A stretch of DNA of 64,000 bases from Acidobacteriota bacterium (GCA_013289835.1 JABCZG010000002.1:62001-126000); one strand, 5' to 3'; shown: positions 1-9,460, counted from the stretch's first letter. Translations and numbers: made by a program. The notes: a model not told the origin generated them from the letters alone.

Positions 1-1
1 A

Positions 2-685
2 GCGTTTGCGGTGGACGAGCGGATGCAGCACCGGCTGCTGGAGTGGGGGGTGATCGGCGCGCTGGTGATGCGCGGGGCGATGATTGTCGTCGGGGCGGAG
101 CTGATCGAGCACTTTTCCTGGGTGTTGTATCTGCTCGGAGCTTTCATCGTTTATGCAGGGCTGCGGCTGTTTTTCGTCAAGAAAGTGGAAATCCATCCTG
201 AGCAAAACAGTATTTTCCGATTCGCCACCAAACATCTTCGGGTGACGCACGAGTATGAGGGCGAACGATTCTTCGTGCGGACTGGAGGAAAGCTATTTGC
301 TACTCCACTGTTTCTTGTTTTGCTGGTGGTGGAAGTCACGGACGTGACTCTGGCGGTGGATTCGATTCCCGCGGTATTCGGGATTACGCGCGATCCATTT
401 ATCGTGTACACGTCAAATGTTTTCGCGATTCTGGGGCTGCGCGCGCTGTATTTTCTGCTGGCGGGCGTTCTCGATCGCTTGCGCTACCTGGATGAGGGGC
501 TGGCGATTGTACTGGTCTTCATCGGAGGGAAAATGATCGGGGAGCCATGGGTGCACATTCCGGTGGACATTTCGCTGCTGGTGGTGGGAGGAGTGCTGCT
601 GATCGCGCTGGTGGCGTCGCTGGTGATCCCGGCAAAGAAAAAGCGTAGAAGTCAGTCGTCTTCAAACATCAATTCGTCCACGTAA
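2..685 (+). CDS. TerC/Alx family integral membrane protein, 5' end outside window
   Basis: The reading frame is open to the window edge and the residues before the first possible start (GTG at 11) already fit the TerC family, so the gene begins upstream and about 225 residues are visible. Several hydrophobic segments are seen, with the acidic family signature VVEVTDVTLAVDSIPAVFGI near residue 110 of the visible part. Family members are linked to metal-ion (Mn, tellurite) resistance or to loading exported proteins with metals. The basic and serine-rich tail is cytoplasmic-like. It ends 34 bases inside the convergent UBP zinc-finger gene. The substrate cannot be told from sequence. Confidence 0.9.
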   Translation, partial: AFAVDERMQHRLLEWGVIGALVMRGAMIVVGAELIEHFSWVLYLLGAFIVYAGLRLFFVKKVEIHPEQNSIFRFATKHLRVTHEYEGERFFVRTGGKLFATPLFLVLLVVEVTDVTLAVDSIPAVFGITRDPFIVYTSNVFAILGLRALYFLLAGVLDRLRYLDEGLAIVLVFIGGKMIGEPWVHIPVDISLLVVGGVLLIALVASLVIPAKKKRRSQSSSNINSST

Positions 686-918
686 CACCACATCCAGCGT
701 TCGCCCGGTTCGAGGGAACGGACGATGGGGTGCTTGGTGGAATGAAAATGTTTTGTGGCGTGTTTATTCTTGGATGAGTCGCAGCAGCCGACGTGTCCGC
801 AGATCAGACACAGGCGCAGGTGCACCCAGGTGTCGCCCATCTTCAGGCACTCTTCGCAGCCCTTTGTTTTCGGCTTGACGTTCTTGATTTGATCGAGGTG
901 CGTGCAGGTTTCGGCCAT
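652..918 (-). CDS. UBP-type zinc finger protein
   Basis: A complete 88-residue protein that is essentially one zf-UBP domain. Likely zinc ligands are C5, H7, C21, C24, C37, C40, C45 and histidines 53-63. In eukaryotes this fold binds the ubiquitin C-terminus; bacteria have no ubiquitin, so the ligand here is unknown. An SD-like GAGGA lies 6 bases before the ATG. It starts 9 bases after the histidine kinase stop, so it is very likely the third gene of the redox two-component operon. Its 3' end overlaps the convergent TerC gene by 34 bases. Confidence 0.85.
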   Translation of the reverse strand: MAETCTHLDQIKNVKPKTKGCEECLKMGDTWVHLRLCLICGHVGCCDSSKNKHATKHFHSTKHPIVRSLEPGERWMWCYVDELMFEDD

Positions 919-927
919 GGGGTTTCC

Positions 928-2355
928 TCAGTCTGGTTTGGGAGTTTGGACCGGAGGTTGAATAGGGACGCGAACCTGGAAGCGAGTGTCGCCGGGAACG
1001 GATGTCACGCTAATTTGGCCGCGGATATTTTTGATGATGCGGCTGACGACGTCAAGTCCCAGCCCGGTGCCTTCGCCGACGCCCTTGGTGGTGAAGAAGG
1101 GATCAAAGATGCGGGATTTGACTTCGGGCGGAATGCCAGGCCCATTATCGGCGATTTCGACGAGAATGAAATCGTTTTCGCGAACGACTCGAATGCTGAG
1201 TTTGCCGTTGCCGTTCATGGCGTCGGCGGCGTTGTCAATCAAGTTGGTCCATACCTGATTCAGTTCGCTGCCGCTGGCCAAAACCTTAGGAAGGCCGGGA
1301 GCATAATCGCGAGTGACAATAATTCCGCGCTTCAGCTTGTGATGCATGATCGTGAGCGTGTTTTCGATGCTGTGCTGGATGTCCACTTCCTGCAAGGAAC
1401 CCTGATCCATATAGGAATATTCCTTGATGGCGCGGATGAGGTCCGAGATGCGCGCGGAGCTGTTCTCGAGTTCCTCGGCGATGCGATCCATTTCCAGGAG
1501 CGTGGCGAAGCGAGTGAGTTCGGAGCCAACGGACGCGCCAGCGGCTGCAGCGAAACGCGCTAAATGGGCGTCGGAGATATTCGCATCGGCGAGGTGCGGA
1601 GCGAGTTGCCAGGCTTCGGGGACGTTGTGCGATTCGAGCCAGGCTTGGATGGCCTCTTCGCGCTCGACGCGGGCGAATTCATCCTTGAATTGAGCGGGCG
1701 TCAGTGACGCGCGGATTTCCTCTTCGGTTTGCGCAAGCGTCGCGCAATCATCGGGGCCGATCTTTGTGGTGCGCGCGGCCTGGCGAAGACGCGCGAGGCA
1801 GTCGCGAAGCGCGGCAGCGGAACGGCGGGCGGCAGCGGAAGGATTGTTGAGCTCGTGAGCAAGGCCCGCGGAAAGCTTGCCGAGAGCCGCAAGCTTTTCG
1901 TGCTGCTGCTCGGCGCGGGTGACGTTGCGAACACGGTCCGCCAGAAGTCCGACAAGCCGGCGGACCAGCTCTGGCAACCGCATGAAGAGTTGCTGAAAAT
2001 GAGCGACAGGAAAGCCGAGGTAATGTGCGGGGGAAACGGCGCGGCCAGTGACGCTAATCACCTTGAGCCGCGAGAATGGAAGCATGCCGGTAACCTCGCC
2101 GGCGCTGGCGACAAAAACCGGGCCATCGGGGCCACCATGCTCGGCCCGGGCACGCATTTCGCCTTCGAGTATGATCATCATGAAGTTCGGAGGGTCGCCC
2201 TCACGCATGATGATTTCGCCTGCGGCGGCGCGATGCTCCTCGCACTGAGCAACGAACCAAAGCAGGTCTGGGTGCGGGAGGTCAGCGAAAACGGGGATCG
2301 TCCGCAGCTTTGCGACGAGATCCTCAGCTGGAGAAGGCGCGGAGACTTCAGTCAT
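928..2355 (-). CDS. Sensor histidine kinase with N-terminal cyclic nucleotide-binding domain
   Basis: 475 residues from the ATG at 2355, which has GGGAG about 10 bases upstream and lies 28 bases after the preceding gene. A longer frame exists but runs into that gene. Residues about 15-135 form a CRP-like cNMP-binding domain. The H-box is HELNNP with phospho-acceptor H167, the N-box is NLIDNAADAM (N371), and G boxes are DNGPG (403-407) and GTGLGL. Between H-box and N-box is a long, mostly helical insert (about 185-300). No membrane segment is seen, so it is a soluble kinase. The partner is probably the receiver domain of the gene just upstream. Which nucleotide it senses, if any, is unknown. 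Confidence 0.9.
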   Translation of the reverse strand: MTEVSAPSPAEDLVAKLRTIPVFADLPHPDLLWFVAQCEEHRAAAGEIIMREGDPPNFMMIILEGEMRARAEHGGPDGPVFVASAGEVTGMLPFSRLKVISVTGRAVSPAHYLGFPVAHFQQLFMRLPELVRRLVGLLADRVRNVTRAEQQHEKLAALGKLSAGLAHELNNPSAAARRSAAALRDCLARLRQAARTTKIGPDDCATLAQTEEEIRASLTPAQFKDEFARVEREEAIQAWLESHNVPEAWQLAPHLADANISDAHLARFAAAAGASVGSELTRFATLLEMDRIAEELENSSARISDLIRAIKEYSYMDQGSLQEVDIQHSIENTLTIMHHKLKRGIIVTRDYAPGLPKVLASGSELNQVWTNLIDNAADAMNGNGKLSIRVVRENDFILVEIADNGPGIPPEVKSRIFDPFFTTKGVGEGTGLGLDVVSRIIKNIRGQISVTSVPGDTRFQVRVPIQPPVQTPKPD

Positions 2356-2383
2356 GCGCGTTTTGCTCCCTGTGTGGAGTGCG

Positions 2384-4057
2384 TCATTGGACCTTCGCCA
2401 AATATTGGTGCATGAACTGCACGACGACGGCGCCTTCGCCCACGCCGGAGGCAACCCGTTTCACGGAACCATGGCGCACATCGCCGACGACAAAAATACC
2501 CGGCACGTTGGTTTCAAGCAAGCCGGGGTCGCGATCGAGGGTCCAACCCGGCGGGCGCTTTCCGTCGCGGAGGAGGTCCGGACCGGATAGAATGAAACCG
2601 CGCTCGTCGCGTTCGATCAAATTGCCTAGCCATTCGGTGCGAGGCTGCGCGCCGATAAAAATGTAGAGGCTGGTGGCCGGCACTTGTTCCTTTACGCCCG
2701 TGGTCGAACACAGAATGGTGAGTCCGGTGAGGCGCGTTTCGCCGTGAACTTCGACGACGCTGCTGCGCGTCTGGACTTCGATGTTGGGCGTCTTTTCGAT
2801 TTGCTCGATCAAATAGTGTGACATGGTGGCGGCGAGAGATTCGCCGCGGACCAGCATGATGACTTTGTCGGCGAACTTGGAGAAATGCATGGCCGCCTGA
2901 CCGGCGGAATTTGCGCCGCCGATGATATGCACGATTTCTCCTTTGCAAGCCATGGCTTCGGTGGTGCCGCCGCCATAATATACGCCAGCTCCCTGTAAAC
3001 GTTCGATACCGGGAACCTCGAGTGTCCGCCATTGCACTCCCATAGCGAGAAGCAGGGCGTGGCAGGAAATTTCGAAGCCATCGGCGAGTCTTAGGAAACG
3101 GTACGGGCCTTCGGCGCGGATGCTGACCGCTTCCTGCGGAGCAAGAATTTCCACGCCGAAGCGGCGGGCCTGGGCGACGGCGCGGCGGGCGAGATCGTTG
3201 CCGCTGAGCCCAGCAGGAAAACCGAGGTAGTTCTCAATACGCGAACTAAGACCGGCCTGGCCGCCGGGGGCTTCGCGCTCGATCATGACGGTGTGCAGTC
3301 CTTCGCTGGCACCGTAAACGGCGGCGGCGAGTCCGGCGGGGCCGCCGCCGACAATGGCGAGGTCGTAGAAACTGGTTTCCGTGTGCGTGTGCAGGCCGAT
3401 CTTGTCAGCGACCGCGGGGAGGGGCGGCTCGGCGAGGCGCGCGCCGTCGGGAAAAAGAATCAGGGGAAGCGTTTCGGCTTCATGGCCGAGCGAGTTGACC
3501 AGTCCGCGGACTTCCGGGTCGGTTTGCGCGAGTTCGACGTCGATCCATTGGTAGGGGACTTGATTGCGCGCGAGAAAATCGCGCAATTCATAGGAGCGGG
3601 TGGACCAGCGCGTGCCGAGGACGCGAATGCCTTCATAGGGCGGGCGGAAGGACGCGGTCCAGTCGTGGAGCAGGTCGTCGAGAGCGGGAAAGAGTTTTTC
3701 TTCGGGGGGATCCCAGGGCTTCATCAGGTAGTAATGGATGCGGGCTTCGTTGATGGCGTCAATGGCGGCATTGGTGTCGGCGTAGGCGGTGAGCAGAGCG
3801 CGCTTGGCGAGCGGGTGCATCTCCATGGCTTCGGAAAGAAAATTCACGCCGTCCATCTGGGGCATGCGCTGGTCGGCGAGGAGCAGAGCGACGGGATTGT
3901 TGCGGGCTTTTAGTTCGCGAAGCGTGTTGAGGCCGGCGCTGCCGGAATTGGCGCGCATGATGCGATAGCGATCGGCGTAGCGGCTGCGCAAGTCGCGCTC
4001 GATGGCTCGCAGGACTTCCGGGTCGTCATCCACCGTTAATAAGACTGGTTTGGGCAT
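2384..4057 (-). CDS. Response regulator fused to thioredoxin-reductase-like flavoprotein (no CxxC)
   Basis: 557 residues with three parts. Residues 1-130 are a receiver domain with acidic pocket DDD (10-12), phospho-acceptor D62 and K113. Residues about 143-222 look like a glutaredoxin/thioredoxin fold, but the usual CxxC place reads WSTR. Residues 231-557 are a FAD/NAD(P) pyridine nucleotide-disulfide oxidoreductase: FAD motif GGGPAG at 237-242, NADPH motif GGANSAG at 380-386, second FAD motif GDV at 525-527. The spot that holds CATC in true thioredoxin reductase reads GGGT (362-365), so disulfide chemistry is unlikely. It is first in the operon with the kinase and the UBP protein. Phosphorylation may control a flavin oxidoreductase rather than DNA binding. 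Confidence 0.92.
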   Translation of the reverse strand: MPKPVLLTVDDDPEVLRAIERDLRSRYADRYRIMRANSGSAGLNTLRELKARNNPVALLLADQRMPQMDGVNFLSEAMEMHPLAKRALLTAYADTNAAIDAINEARIHYYLMKPWDPPEEKLFPALDDLLHDWTASFRPPYEGIRVLGTRWSTRSYELRDFLARNQVPYQWIDVELAQTDPEVRGLVNSLGHEAETLPLILFPDGARLAEPPLPAVADKIGLHTHTETSFYDLAIVGGGPAGLAAAVYGASEGLHTVMIEREAPGGQAGLSSRIENYLGFPAGLSGNDLARRAVAQARRFGVEILAPQEAVSIRAEGPYRFLRLADGFEISCHALLLAMGVQWRTLEVPGIERLQGAGVYYGGGTTEAMACKGEIVHIIGGANSAGQAAMHFSKFADKVIMLVRGESLAATMSHYLIEQIEKTPNIEVQTRSSVVEVHGETRLTGLTILCSTTGVKEQVPATSLYIFIGAQPRTEWLGNLIERDERGFILSGPDLLRDGKRPPGWTLDRDPGLLETNVPGIFVVGDVRHGSVKRVASGVGEGAVVVQFMHQYLAKVQ

Positions 4058-4163
4058 ATCCCTCAGATGCAGCAGAGATGGTTTTCGATGCGTTTTTTGA
4101 AAACGTCGATCGGGCTGCGACTTTTCTTCGCGCCGCCCTCACGCTACAATTCTTGACGGTTCT

Positions 4164-4775
4164 ATGTCCAGCCCCCTCGCCCAATTCATTGCGGAGTTAT
4201 CGTCCGCGGAAGAATCAAAGAAACTCGCCGCCGCCGCTGAGATCTATCGACTTGGCCGAGCGGCATCGGGATCTGCTATTGCCGGCTGGTGGGGTGAGAG
4301 CGAACTTTCTCCGCTTTTATTTGGCCCAAATCCGTCCATAACCGTCGGGATTGCAGTGCAGCGGGATACGTTCGGGCGCATTCGAATTGCGAACGGCACG
4401 CCGAGGCTCGCAGAGGTGCCGGCGAGTGAGGACGCGGAGGAATTCGGGCTGCATTTCAAGCCGGACGTCTCGCTGGATATTTTGACGACGCGCGAGCCGG
4501 GCGGTGACGGCGCCATCGCAAAATATCTGGCGAAATTCGGCGAGGGTCTTCAGCAGGTGGAGTATCGCTGCGCGGATGTGGACCGCGCGACGCTACTCTT
4601 GAAAGACAAATTTGGAGTTAAGTCCGTTTATCCCGCCACACGGCCCGGAGCAGACGGGACGCGCGTGAATTTTTTCCTGGTGGCATCCCCGGATGGAGGG
4701 AAGGTACTGATCGAACTGTATGAATTGCCGATGATGCCAGCAGCCGGAAAACCTGCGCCGCCGGAATCAAAGTGA
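4164..4775 (+). CDS. VOC (glyoxalase/epimerase-like) family protein
   Basis: 203 residues. Residues about 80-190 resemble a vicinal-oxygen-chelate domain of the methylmalonyl-CoA epimerase/glyoxalase type (FGEGLQQVEYRCADVDRA, then a closing VLIELYE strand). The N-terminal 30 residues look like a helical extension, and residues 35-80 may form the first half-domain. No SD precedes the ATG. A TACAAT hexamer at 4145-4150 with TTTTCT 17 bases upstream would place the transcript start only a few bases before the ATG, so a near-leaderless message is possible. It diverges from the redox operon with 106 bases between. The substrate is unknown. Confidence 0.65.
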   Translation: MSSPLAQFIAELSSAEESKKLAAAAEIYRLGRAASGSAIAGWWGESELSPLLFGPNPSITVGIAVQRDTFGRIRIANGTPRLAEVPASEDAEEFGLHFKPDVSLDILTTREPGGDGAIAKYLAKFGEGLQQVEYRCADVDRATLLLKDKFGVKSVYPATRPGADGTRVNFFLVASPDGGKVLIELYELPMMPAAGKPAPPESK

Positions 4776-4807
4776 ATCACTGAATTTGACGGCATCGTGG
4801 CGAGAGC

Positions 4808-6469
4808 TTATGGAATTTTGGCGTCCTTGCCGGTGATTGCACCATCCTCGGTGATGATTACTTCCTGATGAGCAGCCTTGCAGTCTTCGGAAAGTTTGCG
4901 AGCGCGGAAGCCGGCGCCAGCCTTCCAGTGAAGAAGGCAGGTCCAGACGCAGTTTGGCCCTTCCGTCGGATACGGGTTCGTGTACTCGTATTCAAACTGC
5001 CCCTGCACGCGTAGCGTCGCCTCGGCAACGCCGGCTTTCTTTCGAATCGAAGTTGCAGTGCCCTCGCGGTATTCCGCGCCACAGCCCCCATAAATATAGC
5101 CGTCGGTAGCCACGCGCACGGCGCTGGCCACAAGTTTTCCATCCACGGCTTCGAGTCCGATCCAATAGAGAACGTGGTCTAAATGTGGTTGCCCCGTCCC
5201 CGGATTGGAGGTCAAAGCAGCATCAAACGCGCGATATCCTGGCCGTTGCTCCAGGATGTGGGTCTGATACGAGTCCTTCGCTAAGAGCGGCATAAAATCT
5301 TTGGGCGCTTCGCTCTCATCCGTCTCTTCGCCGGAAATGCTCCATTTGGATATCGATTGAATATCGATTTTTCCGGCGGATGAGACGGTGACCAAGGACA
5401 AATGGGAATTCCAGACGTCACCGGCTCCAGGACTGGCAAAAACAAAGACCTCGGCGTCGGGTAGCAAATCTTTGAAACGCTGGAGGAGAGTGGTGGGCCC
5501 CAGGTCACCAACAAGGACGCCCCGAACCGGAGTTTTCGGTTTCTGCTGGACGCTCAGTGCGAGATGTCCCAGGTCGGGCCAGAAGCCCTGTGAATCGGAG
5601 GGTGGTTTCGCGGGCTTGTCCGAGAGCAGATAAAAGTCTTCCTGCGCGTTGCGAACGGCGTGCGGGCCGCCATAAGGAGAAGTCATCGTGCAGCGGAAGT
5701 CGTTGGATGCGGGATCCCAATGGCAATCCAGTGTATCGCGGCCTTCCCAACCCTGGTCCTGGGCAGAGCATGCGCCGCCGATGGGCTCAAATTCGCTGCA
5801 GCTCAGTGCTTTAACAATCCGCGGCGACCCGGACCGCAGGTCGAGAAACAACTGGTTGTCAAAACTGGTGACACTGTACACCCCGCTGTCTTTATGCCAG
5901 AAGCTCAAGTTGAACAGAGGCAATTTAGCATCGGGCGTGGCGGCTTGGAGTATTAGCCAGGATTGCATTTCGTCCTGTTTCGGAGCCGGACCCTCTTGCT
6001 GCGGCGTGTCCGCGGTATTGGCGCCGGAGTCGTCATCGCCGCGCTCTTGAATGTAGAGCAAGCTGTCGTTCGGGTCCGATGGGGTAGTCAGTTCGAACCA
6101 ACGATCGCCGCGGGGACCGACGACGTGAACCGCGAGCGCCAGGCGGTCCGTCGATGCGCCAACTGCTCCCTGGCCGTAGCCTTCGCGACCAGGCACGGGC
6201 AGATGCGAGCGATAGAATTCGGCGCGCGTGAAGCCGTATTTCGCGGCGTCGAAACCGTCATGAACCAAGACGGGGCGCGATTTCCACTGCTTAACTACGT
6301 CAAGAGCGGTGATCTCGACAAACTTCACATCCGGATTGCTGAGCGACGCGCCCTGCCGATCGCCGCAACTGAATTGTCCAACGGTGCTGGTTTGCGCAAA
6401 ACAAGGCGAAGAAATGAGGAAGAGTGTGAGGACGAGCAGTCTATGCAGAGTCGCGACATAATTTTTCAT
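4808..6469 (-). CDS. Secreted protein of unknown function
   Basis: 553 residues from the ATG at 6469. This start gives a clean Sec signal peptide (MKNY, hydrophobic LLVLTLFLISS, cleavage near CFAQ); an upstream in-frame ATG at 6511 only adds a charged stretch. The mature part has paired cysteines and many aromatic residues and ends in a short Ile-Pro tail. I recognise no domain. It lies 158 bases downstream of the glycogen-debranching gene, too far to assume one transcript. The very long arginine-rich extension of this frame upstream of 6511 is the antisense shadow of that gene. Confidence 0.75.
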   Translation of the reverse strand: MKNYVATLHRLLVLTLFLISSPCFAQTSTVGQFSCGDRQGASLSNPDVKFVEITALDVVKQWKSRPVLVHDGFDAAKYGFTRAEFYRSHLPVPGREGYGQGAVGASTDRLALAVHVVGPRGDRWFELTTPSDPNDSLLYIQERGDDDSGANTADTPQQEGPAPKQDEMQSWLILQAATPDAKLPLFNLSFWHKDSGVYSVTSFDNQLFLDLRSGSPRIVKALSCSEFEPIGGACSAQDQGWEGRDTLDCHWDPASNDFRCTMTSPYGGPHAVRNAQEDFYLLSDKPAKPPSDSQGFWPDLGHLALSVQQKPKTPVRGVLVGDLGPTTLLQRFKDLLPDAEVFVFASPGAGDVWNSHLSLVTVSSAGKIDIQSISKWSISGEETDESEAPKDFMPLLAKDSYQTHILEQRPGYRAFDAALTSNPGTGQPHLDHVLYWIGLEAVDGKLVASAVRVATDGYIYGGCGAEYREGTATSIRKKAGVAEATLRVQGQFEYEYTNPYPTEGPNCVWTCLLHWKAGAGFRARKLSEDCKAAHQEVIITEDGAITGKDAKIP

Positions 6470-6627
6470 GGGCTTGTTTCTTACCTTCGCGCGGCGTGCG
6501 GATAACTCCATGATATCGAGTCTCCGTTTATGTGGTCTGAGGTCGGCATGAGGGTGTACGCAAGAAACACTGTGGGCGCATTCGCGTCGGGAATGCCAAC
6601 AGAAGTGCGAGGGCAGACGCGAGCGGA

Positions 6628-8631
6628 CTATTTTGCGGAGGAAATCTGTTCCCATGCGCGCAGGACTTCGGCCACGGTCCAGGCTTGGGCAATGCAGCCG
6701 CGGGGCACGAAGGGGGCGTCGCCATCGAAGATTTCGCTGAGCGTGCCGAGGCCGGCCGAGTAAATTTGCCGGCCGAGCGGTTCGAGGAAGCGCAGGGCGA
6801 CTTCGCGGTTGCGGTAGACGCGATAGTGCGCGAGAGAGAACGGACCAAGGAGCCAGCCCCAGACGGTGCCTTGATGATAGGCGCCGTCGCGGTCGCGCTG
6901 GCCGCCGCCGTAGTGGCCGGCGTAGCCGGGTTCGCCGGGAGCGAGGCTGCGCAGGCCGTAGGAGGTCAGCAGGTGTTGAGCGCAAACCGCGACGATGGAT
7001 TTTTGCTGCTCGTTCGAAAGCAGGCTCGCCGGCAAGGACACGGCGAAGATTTGATTTGGGCGCAATGGCGCGTCGTTGCCAATTCCGGGCGCATCAATGA
7101 CGTCGTAGCAGCAGCCGCGCGTGGCGTTCCAGAATTTCTGGAAGTTTTTCTTGGCCTTGACGGCAAGTTTTTCGTAGCCTTCGCCGGGCTGTTTGAGGAG
7201 GCGCGCGAATTCGGCGATGATTTCGAGCGCGTTGATCCAGAGCGCGTTGATCTCCACGGGCTTTCCGGTGCGAGGCGTAACGACCCAGTCGCCGACTTTC
7301 GCGTCCATCCAGGTGAGTTGCACGCCTGGGGCACCGGCAAAGAGCAAGCCGTCTGCGGGATCGACGCGGATGTTGTAACGCGTGCCTTTCACGTGCGCGT
7401 CAATGATTCCGGCGAGAACGGGGAAAAGCTGCTGCAGGGTGGCGGTGTCCTGAGTGGCGGCAAAATAATGACGGATGGCTTCGTAGTACCAGAGCGCGGC
7501 GTCAACGGTGTTGTATCCGGGCGTGCCGCCAGTGTCGGGAAAATTATTGGGGAGCATCCCGCCATCCACGTAACGCGAGAAGGCAAGCAGAATGCACTTG
7601 GCGACGTCGGAGCGGCCGGTGGCGAGCGTTAAACCCGGCAGGGAAATCATGGTGTCGCGGCCCCAGTCGCCGAACCAGTGATAGCCCGCGATGACGCTGC
7701 GGCCATCGGGCATTTCCGGAAGGCTGCGTTTGACGATGAATTGGTCGGCGGCGAGAATCAGCTGCCAGAGCCAGGACGGTGCATTTTCCGCATAGCTCTC
7801 GTCTTTAGCCTGCCAGCTCTGAAAGAGTTTCACGTCCTGATTGGCGCGCTCCGCCCTCGTTGTTTCCGCATCCAGCGATGCGTTTGCTTCGGTGGTCGCG
7901 ACAATCGTGAAGCTGGAGCCGACTTCCAGTTTCGCGCGGAACACCGCAGCGAGAAGAAGATCCTCGTGGTCATCAAGGCCGCGCGCAGTCTCTTGCGCAA
8001 AATAGCAGCCGCTATACCATTCCTGGTGGGGCTCGCAGGCAGCTTCCGCGCTCAAGAGATAGAAGGGTTTCGCTCCTTCGAAGGCCAGCACCTCCAGGCC
8101 GTACTCCACCGGCTGGATATTCATGCGCCAGTCGCCAGCCCGCGTCAAAGAATGGAAATCGCGGTAATTCACAAGAGCTTTGAGTTCCAGTTCGATCGGA
8201 GCGCTTCCGCGCACGAGCGTGTAGTGAATGTAAGTTGTGTTCTCGCCCTGGCGCATCCAGATGCGCTTTTCCAGCAACGCGTCGGCCAGAGCGTACGTCC
8301 AGACAGGCGTGGTGCCTTCCAGGTGGAAACTTTCCAAATTCAGATGGCCCTGTGGATCGATGGCGCCGCTGGACCAGCGATGGGTGGCGAGAGGGAAATC
8401 CGCGCCAGAGTTGTGGACGATTTCATCGCAGGCGGCAACAAGTTGGGTGCGGCCCAGCGGCAGTTGCAGGGCGGCAATCAGCAAGCCGTGATAGCGGCGG
8501 GTGAGACTTCCTGCAACGGTGCCGGAAGCATAGCCGCCGATGCCGTTGGTGACCAGCCACTCACGCGATTCGGCAGCGGCGAGATCGCCGCAGATCTCCC
8601 GGCCAAACTGGATTTCCGCTTGTTCCGACAC
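6628..8631 (-). CDS. Amylo-alpha-1,6-glucosidase (glycogen debranching enzyme family)
   Basis: 667 residues from a GTG at 8631 preceded by AGAGGGA at 8 bases. A longer TTG start at 8712 has no SD. The N-terminal GDE domain carries NGIGGYASGTVAG and RRYHGLLIAA (about residues 30-55). The C-terminal (alpha/alpha)6 catalytic domain has WFGDWGRDTMISLPGL near 335-350 and HQGTVWGWLLGP near 605. Such enzymes hydrolyse alpha-1,6 branches in glycogen or limit dextrins in the cytoplasm. It is the last of four same-direction genes with the GH63-like glucosidase, GNAT and SDR. Confidence 0.93.
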   Translation of the reverse strand: MSEQAEIQFGREICGDLAAAESREWLVTNGIGGYASGTVAGSLTRRYHGLLIAALQLPLGRTQLVAACDEIVHNSGADFPLATHRWSSGAIDPQGHLNLESFHLEGTTPVWTYALADALLEKRIWMRQGENTTYIHYTLVRGSAPIELELKALVNYRDFHSLTRAGDWRMNIQPVEYGLEVLAFEGAKPFYLLSAEAACEPHQEWYSGCYFAQETARGLDDHEDLLLAAVFRAKLEVGSSFTIVATTEANASLDAETTRAERANQDVKLFQSWQAKDESYAENAPSWLWQLILAADQFIVKRSLPEMPDGRSVIAGYHWFGDWGRDTMISLPGLTLATGRSDVAKCILLAFSRYVDGGMLPNNFPDTGGTPGYNTVDAALWYYEAIRHYFAATQDTATLQQLFPVLAGIIDAHVKGTRYNIRVDPADGLLFAGAPGVQLTWMDAKVGDWVVTPRTGKPVEINALWINALEIIAEFARLLKQPGEGYEKLAVKAKKNFQKFWNATRGCCYDVIDAPGIGNDAPLRPNQIFAVSLPASLLSNEQQKSIVAVCAQHLLTSYGLRSLAPGEPGYAGHYGGGQRDRDGAYHQGTVWGWLLGPFSLAHYRVYRNREVALRFLEPLGRQIYSAGLGTLSEIFDGDAPFVPRGCIAQAWTVAEVLRAWEQISSAK

Positions 8632-8715
8632 TGGATGCTTCCCTCTTTCGAATCGCCGCTTGTAGGACTCTATACGAAATCTGCCAACCCGAACGACTAC
8701 GAAGGAATGCAAATG

Positions 8716-9435
8716 TTAGCTGTCGCCGTAGACCGGGACGGCCGCGCCTTGAACGACTTTAGCGTCATCGCTACATAGGAACAGGATTACGCGTGCGATA
8801 TCCTCGGGCTTTGGCCATTTGGAAAAATCCGCGGTGGGCATGGCTTTGCGATTGAGCGGCGTATCAATGATGCTCGGCAGAATGGTATTTGCGCGGACGC
8901 CAGTGCCCTTCAAGTCCGCGGCCAAGGAATCCAGCATGGCCACGGCCGCGGATTTTGTTGCGGCATACGCAGCGGCGCCGGAGGCGTGGTCAAATGCGGC
9001 TTTGGCGGCGACGTTCACGATGGCGCCGCGGTCTTTTTTCAGCATGGCGCGGACAGCGGCACGAGAAAGCGCATATCCCGAGCGCAGATTCAGCGCCAGC
9101 ATCAGGTCGAACACTTTCGTTTCCAGTTCCCACAGCTTGGTGCCGCCGGTGTAACCGCCCACGGTGTTCACAAGAATGTCCAGACGGCCGTGCTGCGCGA
9201 GAACTTTTTCGACGAGCTGGCGGACGGCGGCTTCGTCGGTAACGTCAACGATAAACCCCTCCAGTTGGGAGGCATTGGCACCGGCCGCGGTCTTCAAGGC
9301 ATCGATTTCTTCCTGTCTTCGAGAAGTGACGACGACCCGGGCGCTCTCCTTCAGAAACCCCAGGCTTACGGCATGCCCTAGGCCCCCCGTGCCGCCGGCT
9401 ATGAGAGCAACTTGTCCTTCGAATCGTCCGCTCAT
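8716..9435 (-). CDS. Short-chain dehydrogenase/reductase (SDR)
   Basis: 239 residues, the usual length for a classical SDR. The Rossmann motif is GGTGGLG at 14-20 and the active site is YAATK with Y157 and K161. The residues normally supplying the catalytic serine (about 143-144, NVAAKAAF) are alanines, so either a nearby residue substitutes or activity is altered. The substrate is unknown. It starts 25 bases after the GNAT gene and ends 84 bases before the debranching-enzyme GTG, so it is probably co-transcribed. Confidence 0.88.
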   Translation of the reverse strand: MSGRFEGQVALIAGGTGGLGHAVSLGFLKESARVVVTSRRQEEIDALKTAAGANASQLEGFIVDVTDEAAVRQLVEKVLAQHGRLDILVNTVGGYTGGTKLWELETKVFDLMLALNLRSGYALSRAAVRAMLKKDRGAIVNVAAKAAFDHASGAAAYAATKSAAVAMLDSLAADLKGTGVRANTILPSIIDTPLNRKAMPTADFSKWPKPEDIARVILFLCSDDAKVVQGAAVPVYGDS

Positions 9436-9460
9436 TGGTAAACCTCGAAACTCTTTGTTC

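Noticed and set aside
6685..7632. Long + strand frames opposite the debranching enzyme and the GH63-like gene (also 7678-8778 and 9864-11039)
   Set aside because: Their sequence is explained as the complement of well-supported genes.
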